DNA of 64,000 nt from JABSSA01 sp039984715 (GCA_039984715.1 JBDWUA010000004.1:558001-622000); one strand, 5' to 3'. Positions 33,157-41,754 are shown, numbered from the stretch's first letter. Numbers and translations: made by a program. Notes: generated from the letters alone by a model not told the origin.

Positions 33157-33510
33157 TTAGCCTTGGCCTTGAGCGGCCATCAACTGCCTAAGCAGCATTT
33201 CTTCGGACATACCGTCATCTTCCGGCTTGTCCTGCTCAGCGCCCATCAACAACGCCATTGCGTCGTCTTCGGCTTCATCGACTTCGATCTGAGTCTGGTT
33301 CGATTCGATCAAACGTTCACGCAATTCTTCGGCGCTTTGCGTTTCATCTGCAATCTCGCGCAGTGCAACAACAGGGTTCTTGTCGTTGTCACGTTCGATC
33401 GTAATCCGTGAGCCTGCAGACACTTCGCGCGCACGATGTGCGGCCAGCATCACCAGTTCAAACCGGTTAGGGACTTTATCTACGCAATCTTCGACTGTCA
33501 CGCGAGCCAT
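33157..33510 (-). CDS. rpoZ: RNA polymerase omega subunit
   Basis: A 117-residue subunit that helps fold beta-prime and, in many bacteria, forms part of a ppGpp site. I start at ATG 33510 (MARVTVEDCVDKVPNRFELVML), preceded by AGGAG; an upstream in-frame start lacks such a site. The conserved NRFELVMLAAHRAREVSAG and NDKNPVVALREIAD are present. The C-terminal half is acidic and longer than in E. coli, usual for this group. It lies directly ahead of rel. Confidence 0.95.
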   Translation of the reverse strand: MARVTVEDCVDKVPNRFELVMLAAHRAREVSAGSRITIERDNDKNPVVALREIADETQSAEELRERLIESNQTQIEVDEAEDDAMALLMGAEQDKPEDDGMSEEMLLRQLMAAQGQG

Positions 33511-33588
33511 GTGGCGCTCCTGACTTGGGCATGGAAATGAGAGGGTGTATCTAAGCCGCTTTGCAGAGCTTGGCAAGCAGTGATTGCT

Positions 33589-34203
33589 TTATTCATACAG
33601 ACGCACTTCGTCTTTTAGATAGCTTGGCAGCGCATCGCACATTTGTTGCACTGACTTTCCCAAAATCGGGTGCTGCCAGTCTGGCGCGACCTTTGACAAA
33701 GGCACCAACACAAACGCCCGTTCGTGCAGCCTTGGGTGGGGAAGGATCATTTGGCTCGGCGTCGTCTGACTTTGCAATTCTGGTGGCAGGTTCATCCAGT
33801 CATTTAGCGTCGCTTCATCGGGCTCAATCGAGTCGCCCCAGGCCAATAAATCAAGATCAAGTGTGCGCGGCGACCAGCGCTGCGATCTTTCCCGACCAAA
33901 ATCTGCCTCAATACCGTGTAGAATTTGCAACACTTCGCTTGCAGACTTATTTTTTACCGAAAAACTCAAGGCAGCATTCGCAAAGTCCGGACCGCTTCCT
34001 GCCGGATAAGCCTGAGTTCGGAAAATCGGGCTCTTTTTGCGAATCAGTATCCCGTTTGCGCTCAGTGCTTCAACGGCTGCATGCACCGTTTCTAAGGGGC
34101 TTCCGAAGCCCGAAACTTGATTTGACCCCACGGCAACTAGGCCGTTTGACACAACTTGTGGCAGAATTTTCATTGTTTTCCCCGGAGAAGTGTCTTGCGA
34201 CAT
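33589..34203 (-). CDS. folK: 2-amino-4-hydroxy-6-hydroxymethyldihydropteridine pyrophosphokinase
   Basis: A 204-residue HPPK that transfers pyrophosphate from ATP to the pterin in folate synthesis. It shows VAVGSNQVSGFGSPLETVHAA, FRTQAYPAGSGPDFANAALSF, the RWSPRTLDLDLLAWGD signature with metal-binding Asp residues, and LPHPRLHERAFVLVPL. About 15 residues precede the core. It is the first gene of the long minus-strand run and is divergent from the NYN-domain gene. Confidence 0.94.
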   Translation of the reverse strand: MSQDTSPGKTMKILPQVVSNGLVAVGSNQVSGFGSPLETVHAAVEALSANGILIRKKSPIFRTQAYPAGSGPDFANAALSFSVKNKSASEVLQILHGIEADFGRERSQRWSPRTLDLDLLAWGDSIEPDEATLNDWMNLPPELQSQTTPSQMILPHPRLHERAFVLVPLSKVAPDWQHPILGKSVQQMCDALPSYLKDEVRLYE

Positions 34204-34301
34204 TGGTTAAATCCCTTATTTCTTAGAATTACCCGCTTAATCATTCATTAACCACTCACGGGAACAACGAGCGGGTCCGACATTTTTCGGAAGGACATTT
34301 G

Positions 34302-34874
34302 ATGTTTTACAAGGACGAACGGCTTGCGCTGTTCATAGACGGTTCGAATCTGTATGCGGCTGCGAAGTCTCTTGGGTTCGATATCGACTATAAACTGTTG
34401 AGGCATGAATTCATGCGTCGCGGTAAGATGGTACGGGCTTTTTACTATACCGCACTACTAGAGAATGACGAGTATTCGCCCATTCGACCTTTGGTTGATT
34501 GGCTGAACTACAACGGGTTCACTATGGTGACAAAGCCAGCCAAAGAATACACCGACAGCCAGGGACGGCGTAAGGTGAAAGGCAACATGGATATCGAGCT
34601 CGCAGTCGATGCCATGGAACTCGCACCACGCGTTGACCACATTGTGCTTTTTTCAGGCGACGGGGATTTTAGACCGCTTATTGAAAGCCTTCAGCGTCAA
34701 GGTGTACGGGTTTCGGTCGTTTCGACCATACGAAGCCAACCACCAATGATTGCAGATGAACTGCGGCGTCAGGCGGATAACTTCATCGAGCTTGATGAAT
34801 TGAAAGACGTCGTTGGCCGTCCTCCTCGTGAGGATGTACCAGAACGTATGCGCCCGGTCGAAGCAGAAACCTAA
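34302..34874 (+). CDS. NYN/LabA-like domain protein
   Basis: A 190-residue protein with a PIN-like NYN nuclease fold. The start at ATG 34302 has AAGGA six bases upstream. Key features are ALFIDGSNLYAAAKSLG with the first catalytic Asp, KGNMDIELAVDAMELA with the second, and VLFSGDGDFRPLIESLQRQGVRVSVV with the third. The family is widespread (LabA, YaiI-like) and thought to act on RNA, though few members are proven. It is divergent from folK and followed by a strong terminator. Confidence 0.9.
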   Translation: MFYKDERLALFIDGSNLYAAAKSLGFDIDYKLLRHEFMRRGKMVRAFYYTALLENDEYSPIRPLVDWLNYNGFTMVTKPAKEYTDSQGRRKVKGNMDIELAVDAMELAPRVDHIVLFSGDGDFRPLIESLQRQGVRVSVVSTIRSQPPMIADELRRQADNFIELDELKDVVGRPPREDVPERMRPVEAET

Positions 34875-35282
34875 GGCTGTATCGATCAACCTCTGATCGA
34901 CTGGCATGAATACCAGTCTTGCGCGCGTGCCCCAAAGTCCTGCACGCAAGACTGGCCGATAAACAGAAAACACCACATGCCTTGGCGCGTGTGGTGTTTT
35001 TTGTTTGCCAAGATTGCGAAAAGGCGCGGTGACGTGCCGCGATCGAACACAAAAGTTGTGTGACATGCCCGGTGCGAAACTCAAGGCGTACCGTCAAAAG
35101 CAAAACGTTCCCAAGCTGCCAGCCCTTTGCAGTAAATGGTGCGCCGAGCAGAAAATGACGGATTTGAGCCCCCATTCACCTTTGCCGCGCTCTTCCGGTC
35201 GGTTTGTTTCGAACGCCAAAAGGATAGATTTCTCTTATTATTCCAGTATTTTGTTACAGTGGAGAAGTTTCGTGGATTACCT
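34875..35282. other. intergenic: terminator and otherwise empty
   Basis: 408 bases holding the terminator listed at 34967-35002. Around 35140-35180 the minus strand resembles the 3' half of a tRNA (GGGGGCTCAAATCC, later GCGCACCA), but T-arm and acceptor stem do not close, so I do not call a tRNA. Nothing else is seen. Confidence 0.5.
34967..35002 (+). terminator. rho-independent terminator after the NYN gene
   Basis: A 14-base-pair stem (AAAACACCACATGC with GCGTGTGGTGTTTT, one G-T wobble) around a CTTGGC loop, ending in a run of T on the plus strand. It is also T-flanked in the other direction. Confidence 0.88.
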
Positions 35283-35954
35283 ATGCACATTCGTTCCAGA
35301 AGCATTGCTTTCATCGTGACAAGCGTTATCGCTCTTCTTTGGATCCTTATTGTCACTATTCTGATTTGGAATATGGATCCCAAATTTGGTGGCCCGTACC
35401 GTTGGGCTACCTTTGCATTGCCGGATTACTGGCTGATATCGTTCCTGCCCTCGACAATATTGATTGCGCTAGCCTTAGCAGCAGAACACCGTTGGCGACG
35501 AATGCAGGCTGGCGATGAGAGTTACAGGTATTTGGGGGACGTGTCTGCGCCCGCAACTTTGGCAGTTTTGATAACCTTGGTTATCACGTTATTTAGCGGT
35601 TCCTTCCAAATTGACCTGCTGGAACTCAACTATCCTTGGAGGCGTCTGCAGTACCCTCTATTGATCCTATTTGGGATGTTTGTTGGGCTCCTCGCACCTA
35701 TACCGACCCGAGTTTGGATTATCCTCGCCGTTGGATACCCAGTCCTTGCTTTCGTGAGCATTTTAGTCCTTTTTGGGTTGGACGAAAGTGGAATTCTGGA
35801 TTCAAGGAATTCCTCAACGTTGCTTGAGTTGTTTTTCCGGTTCGCATGGAGGGTGAGTTCGATAATTTTCATGCTCGCTTGCATTCAGATAGCAATACAT
35901 TTCTCCTTTTGGGTGCTATTCGGGATGTTTAGAAAGCGTCAAACCAGACATTGA
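35283..35954 (+). CDS. hypothetical integral membrane protein, 223 residues
   Basis: Starts at ATG 35283 (MHIRSRSIAFIVTSVIALLWIL), after which about six hydrophobic helices follow (for example LISFLPSTILIALALA, APATLAVLITLVITLF, YPLLILFGMFVGLLAPIP, and two near the end). No family recognised. Its codon and base use is clearly AT-richer than its neighbours, and it is flanked by two gaps of over 300 bases, which suggests acquisition. No good Shine-Dalgarno sequence is visible, so the start is uncertain. Confidence 0.6.
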   Translation: MHIRSRSIAFIVTSVIALLWILIVTILIWNMDPKFGGPYRWATFALPDYWLISFLPSTILIALALAAEHRWRRMQAGDESYRYLGDVSAPATLAVLITLVITLFSGSFQIDLLELNYPWRRLQYPLLILFGMFVGLLAPIPTRVWIILAVGYPVLAFVSILVLFGLDESGILDSRNSSTLLELFFRFAWRVSSIIFMLACIQIAIHFSFWVLFGMFRKRQTRH

Positions 35955-36273
35955 ACTGAGTGTTCTGAGGGCCCATTTCGCCCCGTACAGCAGACCTAAC
36001 CACCACTTTCGAAGTGCGCATCGGGAAACTTAAACCCGCAAGGCCCTTTTGACCTGAAGCATCGCTGTGCGACCTAAATCACCTTTTGCAAAGCGCTTAC
36101 CCAAGTTGGAGCCTTTGTATTAGCGATGGGCTCGTAGGCCACGGCGCGGTCAAAGCCCCCGAAAACCGCCTTGGTCCGCCTCATGATGGTGTGCGGCCCA
36201 AAATGACTGGTCGCCTTCGTCTGGACGACGCAGGCTGGAAGGATTAGCTAGGGCATGACAGTTGGAGCCCGTG
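35955..36273. other. intergenic before ispH, no gene seen
   Basis: 319 bases with only short frames and no clear hairpin. The ispH promoter should lie in the right half. Confidence 0.45.
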
Positions 36274-37224
36274 ATGACCAAACCCGCCTTGACCCTTTAT
36301 CTGGCCGCACCACGTGGATTTTGCGCGGGTGTCGATCGTGCGATCAAGATCGTCGAGATGGCGCTGGGCAAATGGGGGGCGCCTGTCTATGTGCGCCACG
36401 AAATCGTTCACAACAAGTTCGTCGTGGATGATCTGCGCGACAAAGGCGCGGTGTTTGTCGAAGAACTGGATGAATGCCCAGATGATCGCCCCGTCATCTT
36501 TTCGGCGCATGGCGTGCCCAAGGCGGTTCCGGCAGCGGCGGCCAAACGCGAGATGGTGTTCGTCGATGCCACCTGCCCATTGGTCAGCAAGGTCCATATC
36601 GAAGCTGCGCGTCATTCCGACAATGGTTTGCAAATGATCATGATTGGGCATGAGGGCCACCCCGAAACGATTGGCACCATGGGCCAGTTGCCAGAGGGCG
36701 AGGTGCTGTTGGTCGAAACCGTCGCAGATGTCGAAACCGTTGAGGTCAGAGACCCGGAACAGCTGGCCTATGTGACGCAAACGACGTTGTCGGTGGATGA
36801 CACCACAGACATCGTGGCCGCCTTGAATGCGCGCTTCCCTGCGATTGTCGGACCGCACAAAGAAGACATCTGTTATGCGACCACCAACCGCCAAGAGGCG
36901 GTGAAAGCAATGGCCCCGAAATGCGACGCTATTCTGGTCGTTGGCGCGCCAAATTCGTCGAACTCCAAACGTCTGGTCGAAGTCGGCGCACGCGCAGGGT
37001 GCAAATACGCGCAGCTGGTGCAACGTGCTTCAGACATCGATTGGCGCGCATTGCAGGGGATCAAAACCATCGGGATCACAGCGGGCGCATCGGCCCCGGA
37101 AATCCTGATCAACGAAGTCGTTGACGCGTTCAATGCGCATTACGACGTGCGCGTCGAAAAGGTCGAAACCGCAGTCGAAAACGTGGAATTCAAAGTCCCG
37201 CGTGTTTTGCGCGAAACCGCGTGA
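36274..37224 (+). CDS. ispH: 4-hydroxy-3-methylbut-2-enyl diphosphate reductase
   Basis: A 316-residue iron-sulfur enzyme, the last step of the non-mevalonate isoprenoid pathway, producing IPP and DMAPP. The three cluster cysteines are visible in APRGFCAGVDRAI, DATCPLVSKVH and PKCDAILVVGAPNSSNSKRL. The substrate-binding TQTTLSVDDT and ITAGASAPEILI are also present. The start at ATG 36274 has GGAG six bases upstream. Its stop overlaps the GTG start of the next gene (GTGA). Confidence 0.96.
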   Translation: MTKPALTLYLAAPRGFCAGVDRAIKIVEMALGKWGAPVYVRHEIVHNKFVVDDLRDKGAVFVEELDECPDDRPVIFSAHGVPKAVPAAAAKREMVFVDATCPLVSKVHIEAARHSDNGLQMIMIGHEGHPETIGTMGQLPEGEVLLVETVADVETVEVRDPEQLAYVTQTTLSVDDTTDIVAALNARFPAIVGPHKEDICYATTNRQEAVKAMAPKCDAILVVGAPNSSNSKRLVEVGARAGCKYAQLVQRASDIDWRALQGIKTIGITAGASAPEILINEVVDAFNAHYDVRVEKVETAVENVEFKVPRVLRETA

Positions 37225-37721
37225 TCATTCGCGACGAACATACCGAAGACGCAGATATTCTGCATCAACTGACATATGATGCCTTCAAACCAATGACGTT
37301 CAGTAACGACAGCGAAGCCGACTGCCTGCGACAATTACGAGCCGATGGCGATCTGTTTGTGTCGCTGGTTGCGGAACTGAACGACGAAATCATTGGCCAT
37401 GCCGCGTTTTCGCCTGCGCATATCGGAGCCGAAGCGGGCCGTTGGTTTGGGCTTGGTCCGATTTCCGTGCGGATTGATCATCAAAGACAGGGCGTCGGTC
37501 GCGCATTGATTGCCAAAGGTCTTGAACGCTTGCGCGCGTCGGGGGCGGCGGGTTGCGTTTTGCTTGGCAACCCTGATGTCTATCGCAGTTCAGGATTTCG
37601 CAGCGATGGCCAGCTGACATATGGCGATTTGCCGACCAAGCTGGTGCAACATGTTTGCTTTTCAGGCGCGTCACCGGTTGGCGAAGTCACCTTTGCCCCC
37701 GGTTTGGCAGCAACCGATTAG
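37221..37721 (+). CDS. GNAT-family N-acetyltransferase (YhbS-like)
   Basis: A 166-residue acetyltransferase beginning with GTG that overlaps the ispH stop. It has IRDEHTEDADILHQLTYDAF, GHAAFSPAHIG, LGPISVRIDHQRQGVGRALIAKGLERL (the acetyl-CoA loop) and VLLGNPDVYRSSGF. The last two motifs are typical of the YhbS-type subgroup. Substrate unknown. Confidence 0.88.
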   Translation: MIIRDEHTEDADILHQLTYDAFKPMTFSNDSEADCLRQLRADGDLFVSLVAELNDEIIGHAAFSPAHIGAEAGRWFGLGPISVRIDHQRQGVGRALIAKGLERLRASGAAGCVLLGNPDVYRSSGFRSDGQLTYGDLPTKLVQHVCFSGASPVGEVTFAPGLAATD

Positions 37722-37745
37722 GTCACACGGAAAGAAGGGTACAAC

Positions 37746-38360
37746 ATGCTTTCACTGCAATTTCTGATGACCACCTTTGTTGTCGTCATCGCGCCGGGCA
37801 CGGGCGTTTTGTACACGCTGGCGCTGGGGCTGGGCCAAGGCAAACGGGCCGCCCTTTGGGCCTCATTGGGCTGCACCATTGGAATTGTACCGCACCTATG
37901 CGCAGCAGCGCTGGGATTGGCGGCGATCCTGCACACATCGGCTCTGCTGTTTAACATCGTGAAATTTGCGGGCGTCGCTTACCTTCTATATCTCGCGTGG
38001 CAAATGCTGCGATCCGACGGCGCGCTGGCAGTGTCCAGCACCACACAGCGCAGCGTTGGGTGGCGCATCGCGCGGCGCGGCGCGCTGATCAATATCCTGA
38101 ACCCCAAACTGTCGATCTTTTTTCTGGCTTTGCTGCCGCCGTTCTTGTCTGGCAATGCAGCCACGGCGCAGGTTGAAATGGCGACGATGGGCGGGATATT
38201 CATGGCCATGACATTTGTTGTTTTCGCAATTTATGGGGTGTTTGCCGCCACGGCGCGTCAATGGATCATCGAATCCGAACGGGCCATGCGCTGGCTGAAC
38301 CGAACCTTCGCTGCCATATTCGCCCTGCTGGCCGCCCGCATGGCCGTTGAACGGATTTAA
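37746..38360 (+). CDS. LysE-family transporter
   Basis: A 204-residue inner-membrane protein with about six helices. Near the N-terminus it has VVVIAPGTGVLYTLALGLGQGKRAALWASLG, the LysE/RhtB pattern with PGTG in place of PGP. LINILNPKLSIFFLALLPPFL is the conserved central motif. It follows the GNAT gene by 24 bases on the same strand. Likely an exporter of an amino acid or homoserine-lactone-like compound; specificity unknown. Confidence 0.9.
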   Translation: MLSLQFLMTTFVVVIAPGTGVLYTLALGLGQGKRAALWASLGCTIGIVPHLCAAALGLAAILHTSALLFNIVKFAGVAYLLYLAWQMLRSDGALAVSSTTQRSVGWRIARRGALINILNPKLSIFFLALLPPFLSGNAATAQVEMATMGGIFMAMTFVVFAIYGVFAATARQWIIESERAMRWLNRTFAAIFALLAARMAVERI

Positions 38361-38397
38361 CGCGCGCCTTTCCATTGCTCATATCAAGCGAGTTAGA

Positions 38398-38850
38398 ATG
38401 ACCCGAATTCCCACCGCTCCTTTGGTTCTTGGCCTTGCAGGATTGATCCCCTTTCTGTGGGGCGCTGCGACCTATCTGAATGCGGATCTGCAAGCGTGGG
38501 GGGCCACAACCTTTGGCGCTCGTTTTGTTGGGCCTTATGTGCAGCTGTTTTACGGCTCGGTTACCCTTAGCTTTATGTCTGGGGTTTTGTGGGGCTTTGC
38601 CGCCAAGGCGACCGGTCCACAGGCGACGGCTGGATATATGCTGTCAGTGCTGCCAGCACTCTGGGCGTTTTTCATGACTGGTGGTGGGCCGATCAGTGCT
38701 GGAACAAATCTGATCTTTGGGTTTGTTGGATTGTTAATTTTGGATGCCGCCTTTTCGCGGTGGAACCTGACGCCGCATTGGTGGATGAGCTTGCGCGTGT
38801 TGCTGACATCCGCCGTCGTTGCGTGTCTCGCAGTCGGAGTATTCCTATGA
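38398..38850 (+). CDS. DUF3429 membrane protein
   Basis: A 150-residue membrane protein with about five helices, including LVLGLAGLIPFLWGA, LFYGSVTLSFMSGVLWGFA, MLSVLPALWAFFM, IFGFVGLLILDAAF and LLTSAVVACLAVGVFL. The FMSGVLWGFA segment is typical for DUF3429. Function unknown. Its stop overlaps the start of the methyltransferase gene (ATGA). Confidence 0.8.
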   Translation: MTRIPTAPLVLGLAGLIPFLWGAATYLNADLQAWGATTFGARFVGPYVQLFYGSVTLSFMSGVLWGFAAKATGPQATAGYMLSVLPALWAFFMTGGGPISAGTNLIFGFVGLLILDAAFSRWNLTPHWWMSLRVLLTSAVVACLAVGVFL

Positions 38851-39440
38851 GCGATCAAGAAACGCTGTCTGTTTATGCCGAGAACGCCCAAGAATACAAA
38901 CAGATGACAGATCGCGGGGGCACATTCGATCCGGCCTTGCAGGTCTTTATCGACGGCCTCCCAAAAGGCGGACATGTTTTGGATCTGGGCTGTGGGCCGG
39001 GGCAGGCGGCCGAAACGATGGCGGCGCATGGATTGTCCGTGATTGCCACAGACGCAGTGCCTGAAATGGTCGCCTTGGCCCAAAAGGCCGATGGCGTGAC
39101 AGCGCGCGTGGCAAGCTTTGACGAGATCGAAGGCGAAGACCTTTACGACGGGGTGTGGGCCAATTTCAGCTTGCTTCATGCCAGTCGCACTGACATGCCG
39201 CGTTATCTGGATGCCATCTTCCGTGCCTTGCGCCCCGGCGGATGGTTCCATATCGGAACAAAACTAGGAACAGGCGAAGCCCGTGATAAAATCGGGCGGC
39301 TGTACACCTATTATGAGCAGGACGAATTGGAGACGCTGTTGGACGCGCGTGGTTTGACGATTACGGATCGAAGCTTTGGCGACACTGTGGGTCTGGATGG
39401 CGTGGCGGCCAAATGGATATGTCTGCGTGCCCATGCCTGA
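38847..39440 (+). CDS. class I SAM-dependent methyltransferase
   Basis: A 197-residue methyltransferase. SAM-binding motif I is VLDLGCGPGQAAETMA, followed by VIATDAVPEMV (motif II) and DGVWANFSLLH, then LRPGGWFHIGTK. Starts at ATG 38847 overlapping the DUF3429 gene; its stop lies within the rnhA start region (eight-base overlap). Substrate unknown. Confidence 0.9.
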   Translation: MSDQETLSVYAENAQEYKQMTDRGGTFDPALQVFIDGLPKGGHVLDLGCGPGQAAETMAAHGLSVIATDAVPEMVALAQKADGVTARVASFDEIEGEDLYDGVWANFSLLHASRTDMPRYLDAIFRALRPGGWFHIGTKLGTGEARDKIGRLYTYYEQDELETLLDARGLTITDRSFGDTVGLDGVAAKWICLRAHA

Positions 39441-39894
39441 GTTGTTTGCCTATACCGATGGCGCCTGCAGCGGCAATCCCGGTCCCGGTGGCTGGGGTGT
39501 CTTGTTGCGTGCGATGAATGGCGACACCATCGCCAAGGAACGCGAATTACAGGGCGGTGAAGCGGACACCACCAACAACCGTATGGAACTGCTGGCCGCG
39601 ATCCACGCCTTAGAAGCGTTGGAACGCTCCAGCACCATCACCGTCGTAACAGACAGCGCCTATGTCAAAAACGGCGTGACCAGCTGGATATTTGGCTGGA
39701 AAAGAAACGGCTGGAAAACGTCGTCCAAGAAACCCGTGAAAAACGTCGAACTGTGGCAGCGTCTTGATACAGCCCAAGAACGCCACACCGTCGAATGGAA
39801 ATGGGTCAAAGGCCACGCAGGTCACCCGGAAAACGAACGTGCCGATGAACTGGCCCGCGCAGGTATGGCCCCCTTCAAGAAAAACGGGGCATGA
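39433..39894 (+). CDS. rnhA: ribonuclease HI
   Basis: A 153-residue RNase H that degrades RNA in RNA-DNA hybrids. All catalytic acids are present: Asp in FAYTDGACSGNPG, Glu in TNNRMELLAA, Asp in TDSAYVKNGV, and Asp in NERADELAR, with the conserved His in KGHAGH. The start at ATG 39433 overlaps the methyltransferase end by eight bases; its stop overlaps the next start (ATGA). Confidence 0.97.
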   Translation: MPELFAYTDGACSGNPGPGGWGVLLRAMNGDTIAKERELQGGEADTTNNRMELLAAIHALEALERSSTITVVTDSAYVKNGVTSWIFGWKRNGWKTSSKKPVKNVELWQRLDTAQERHTVEWKWVKGHAGHPENERADELARAGMAPFKKNGA

Positions 39895-40292
39895 TTCACA
39901 AAGCCTGCCCCGTCGTGCTGCACCCTGACGGCGCGCCGCTGCGCCATATGCAATATCGCCATCCCGAAACCGGGTTGCAGCTGGTCACAACCACGATCCC
40001 CCAAGGCGACAACCCGGTGCGGCCCGCCGCACAATACCTGTTCAAGGCAACCGGGCTTGAGACAAGCGCGGCCATCCCACTGGGCCACTCAGACGAGATT
40101 GCCGACAAGGAACGCTGGCACTTTACGCTGTGCCGCATAAAGCCTCCGGTGCGCGATGAATGGGCCCACGTAAACGCAGATGACCCAACATATCGGCTTC
40201 TGTGCAGTTGGTTTCTGCTCGATGAAACCAGTCCAGACATGTCGGTATCTTGCATAAATGCCCTAAGGTGGATCCACCTGAACGCGATTTAG
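39891..40292 (+). CDS. Nudix-fold protein with degenerate Nudix box
   Basis: A 133-residue protein starting at ATG 39891, overlapping the rnhA stop. Its layout resembles small Nudix proteins: ACPVVLHPDGAPLRHMQYRHP, then LVTTTIPQGDNPVRPAAQYLFKATGL, then WHFTLCRIKPPVRDEWAH. In an active enzyme the middle would read GExPxxAAxRELxEETG, but here the catalytic Arg and all the metal-binding Glu residues are replaced (QYLFKATG). It probably cannot hydrolyse nucleotides by the usual mechanism. The family call rests on by-eye comparison. Confidence 0.68.
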   Translation: MIHKACPVVLHPDGAPLRHMQYRHPETGLQLVTTTIPQGDNPVRPAAQYLFKATGLETSAAIPLGHSDEIADKERWHFTLCRIKPPVRDEWAHVNADDPTYRLLCSWFLLDETSPDMSVSCINALRWIHLNAI

Positions 40293-40426
40293 CACATTCT
40301 GTAACAATCCTCACGAAATTCGAGAAACAGCTTATTCCGACGTGATCAGACGTGACGGATAGGTACCTTTTTATTTCAACGCTTCTGTCCCATCTTGGTT
40401 TCAACAGAGAACGAAAGGACAGACAG

Positions 40427-40825
40427 ATGATGAAACGTACACTTACATTGCTCGCCGCTGCTGTGACCAGCGTTGCCATTTCTACGCAAGCTTCGACGGC
40501 TGCGTCTAACCTCCCTCAGAATATCGGATCCGCCGGTTTTGTGAGCGCATCAAGTGACGTGCAGCTCGAATTGGTCGGCTACAAATTCCACAATGGACGC
40601 AGCAAAGGCCGTCACGGTTTCAATCGCGGACACAGAACGCGTAGTGGAAACGTGTATCACGGCAACCGCCGCGGTCACCAAGCGCATCACGGACGCCAAG
40701 TGCATCATGGCCACAATGGTCACAATGGTCACAATGGTCACAATGGCCACGGGGTGTCGTCCAAGCATCATGAACATTCCAGCAAGCACAAAAAAGTGCT
40801 GATCTTGAAGAAGCTGTTTAACTAA
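40427..40825 (+). CDS. secreted histidine-rich protein with HNG repeats
   Basis: A 132-residue exported protein starting at ATG 40427, with AAAGGA seven bases upstream. The signal peptide is MMKRTLTLLAAAVTSVAIS and cleavage is likely near STAA. The second half is extremely rich in His, Gly, Asn and Arg, with four perfect HNG repeats encoded by a nine-base tandem repeat (40712-40747) and many further His-His and Gly-His pairs. Such composition suggests metal binding (Zn, Ni or Cu) in the periplasm or outside the cell. It is followed by a strong terminator. Confidence 0.75.
   Translation: MMKRTLTLLAAAVTSVAISTQASTAASNLPQNIGSAGFVSASSDVQLELVGYKFHNGRSKGRHGFNRGHRTRSGNVYHGNRRGHQAHHGRQVHHGHNGHNGHNGHNGHGVSSKHHEHSSKHKKVLILKKLFN
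40712..40747 (+). repeat. four-copy nine-base tandem repeat inside the His-rich gene
   Basis: Four head-to-tail copies of CACAATGGT (the last ends in C), each coding His-Asn-Gly. Because the unit is a multiple of three, copy-number change by slippage would lengthen or shorten the protein without frameshift. Confidence 0.9.
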
Positions 40826-41136
40826 TCAACCACAGACCCTCCTCCCAAAACCGGGGCCCTCGCGCCCCGGTTTTTCTGCGCGCAATGCGTCGTCAAAACG
40901 TGTTGAATACGCCCCATCGAACGCGCTTAAGACCCGCCGTGTGTCTTAGTCCGGTCCAACAGTTTCCCTAGAAACCCATCCAAAGACCGCGACAGACAAT
41001 GTTGACATCCACACCACCCCATTCTGATAAAGAACGGCCCTTACCCACAGTCCCGGCTGATGTTCGCTCTGCGGGACTTTGCTGCCGTTCATCAGGCCTG
41101 TGGCAAGGTCTGCTTTTCAAGAAAGGATCGGGAACT
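40826..41136. other. intergenic: terminator and otherwise empty
   Basis: 311 bases between the His-rich gene and the convergent methyltransferase gene. It contains the terminator at 40847-40875 and no protein-like frame. Confidence 0.5.
40847..40875 (+). terminator. rho-independent terminator after the His-rich gene
   Basis: An eleven-base-pair stem (AAAACCGGGGC with GCCCCGGTTTT) around a six-base loop, with a T-run on the plus strand and a matching A-run, so it may act in both directions. Confidence 0.9.
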
Positions 41137-41754
41137 TTAGTTCACATGATTTTTTTGAGCCAGCCAGATAGTCGCTCCACCGCATGTTGGATCTTCTTCA
41201 ACATGCTCAACCAGATCAAATCCATTCGTTTGCAAAAGGCTTTGATATTCAGTGGCGTCTAAACTTCCATGGTAGAGCGGTTGGCCTTCGAATATTCCGA
41301 TTTCTTCACCAAGCGAAGTGCCACTCGTGAACATCAGAGCTGCACCGGGATGACAAAGTCGACCAAAGGTTTCGAACATCGGGCGCTGGTCTTCTGGCGT
41401 TAGGTGAAAGAAGCTGTGCCATGCTATCAAGCCATGAAATCTGCCCAACGGCGGGAGATTTCGCATATCAGCGGCGATCCATGTATGTTCGGGGAAGCTC
41501 TCGCGAGCAGTTTCAGTGAGTGCTGCGGCACCATCTATGCCAGTGATCTCAATTCCGTTGGAGATAAAATATTCGGCAATCGGTTGACCCGAGCCGCAAC
41601 CAAGGTCCAGAACCTGACGACCGCCCTTTGCTGTGACAGAAAGAAATTTATCTAACCAAGGCTGCTCAAAGAGCGTCTGGCCCCGCAAACCAATCCAAGC
41701 CGAAGAGTTTTCCTGGTAAAGTTCAATGATCGCGTCGGCGGCATCTTTCGACAT
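41137..41754 (-). CDS. class I SAM-dependent methyltransferase
   Basis: A 205-residue methyltransferase. It has VLDLGCGSGQPIAEYF (motif I), GIEITGIDGAAALTETAR (motif II), AADMRNLP, then GRFHGLIAWHSFFHLTPEDQ. The C-terminal part (GAALMFTSGTSLGEEIG, PLYHGSLDATEYQSLL) fits a small-molecule methyltransferase of the type-11/25 group. It stands alone between two gaps of 270-310 bases, as accessory genes often do. Substrate unknown. Confidence 0.87.
   Translation of the reverse strand: MSKDAADAIIELYQENSSAWIGLRGQTLFEQPWLDKFLSVTAKGGRQVLDLGCGSGQPIAEYFISNGIEITGIDGAAALTETARESFPEHTWIAADMRNLPPLGRFHGLIAWHSFFHLTPEDQRPMFETFGRLCHPGAALMFTSGTSLGEEIGIFEGQPLYHGSLDATEYQSLLQTNGFDLVEHVEEDPTCGGATIWLAQKNHVN

Noticed and set aside
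35120..35200. tRNA-like sequence on the minus strand (GGGGGCTCAAATCC, later GCGCACCA)
   Set aside because: The T-arm does not pair properly and no matching 5' acceptor strand or anticodon arm lies at the right distance, so it is not a functional tRNA.
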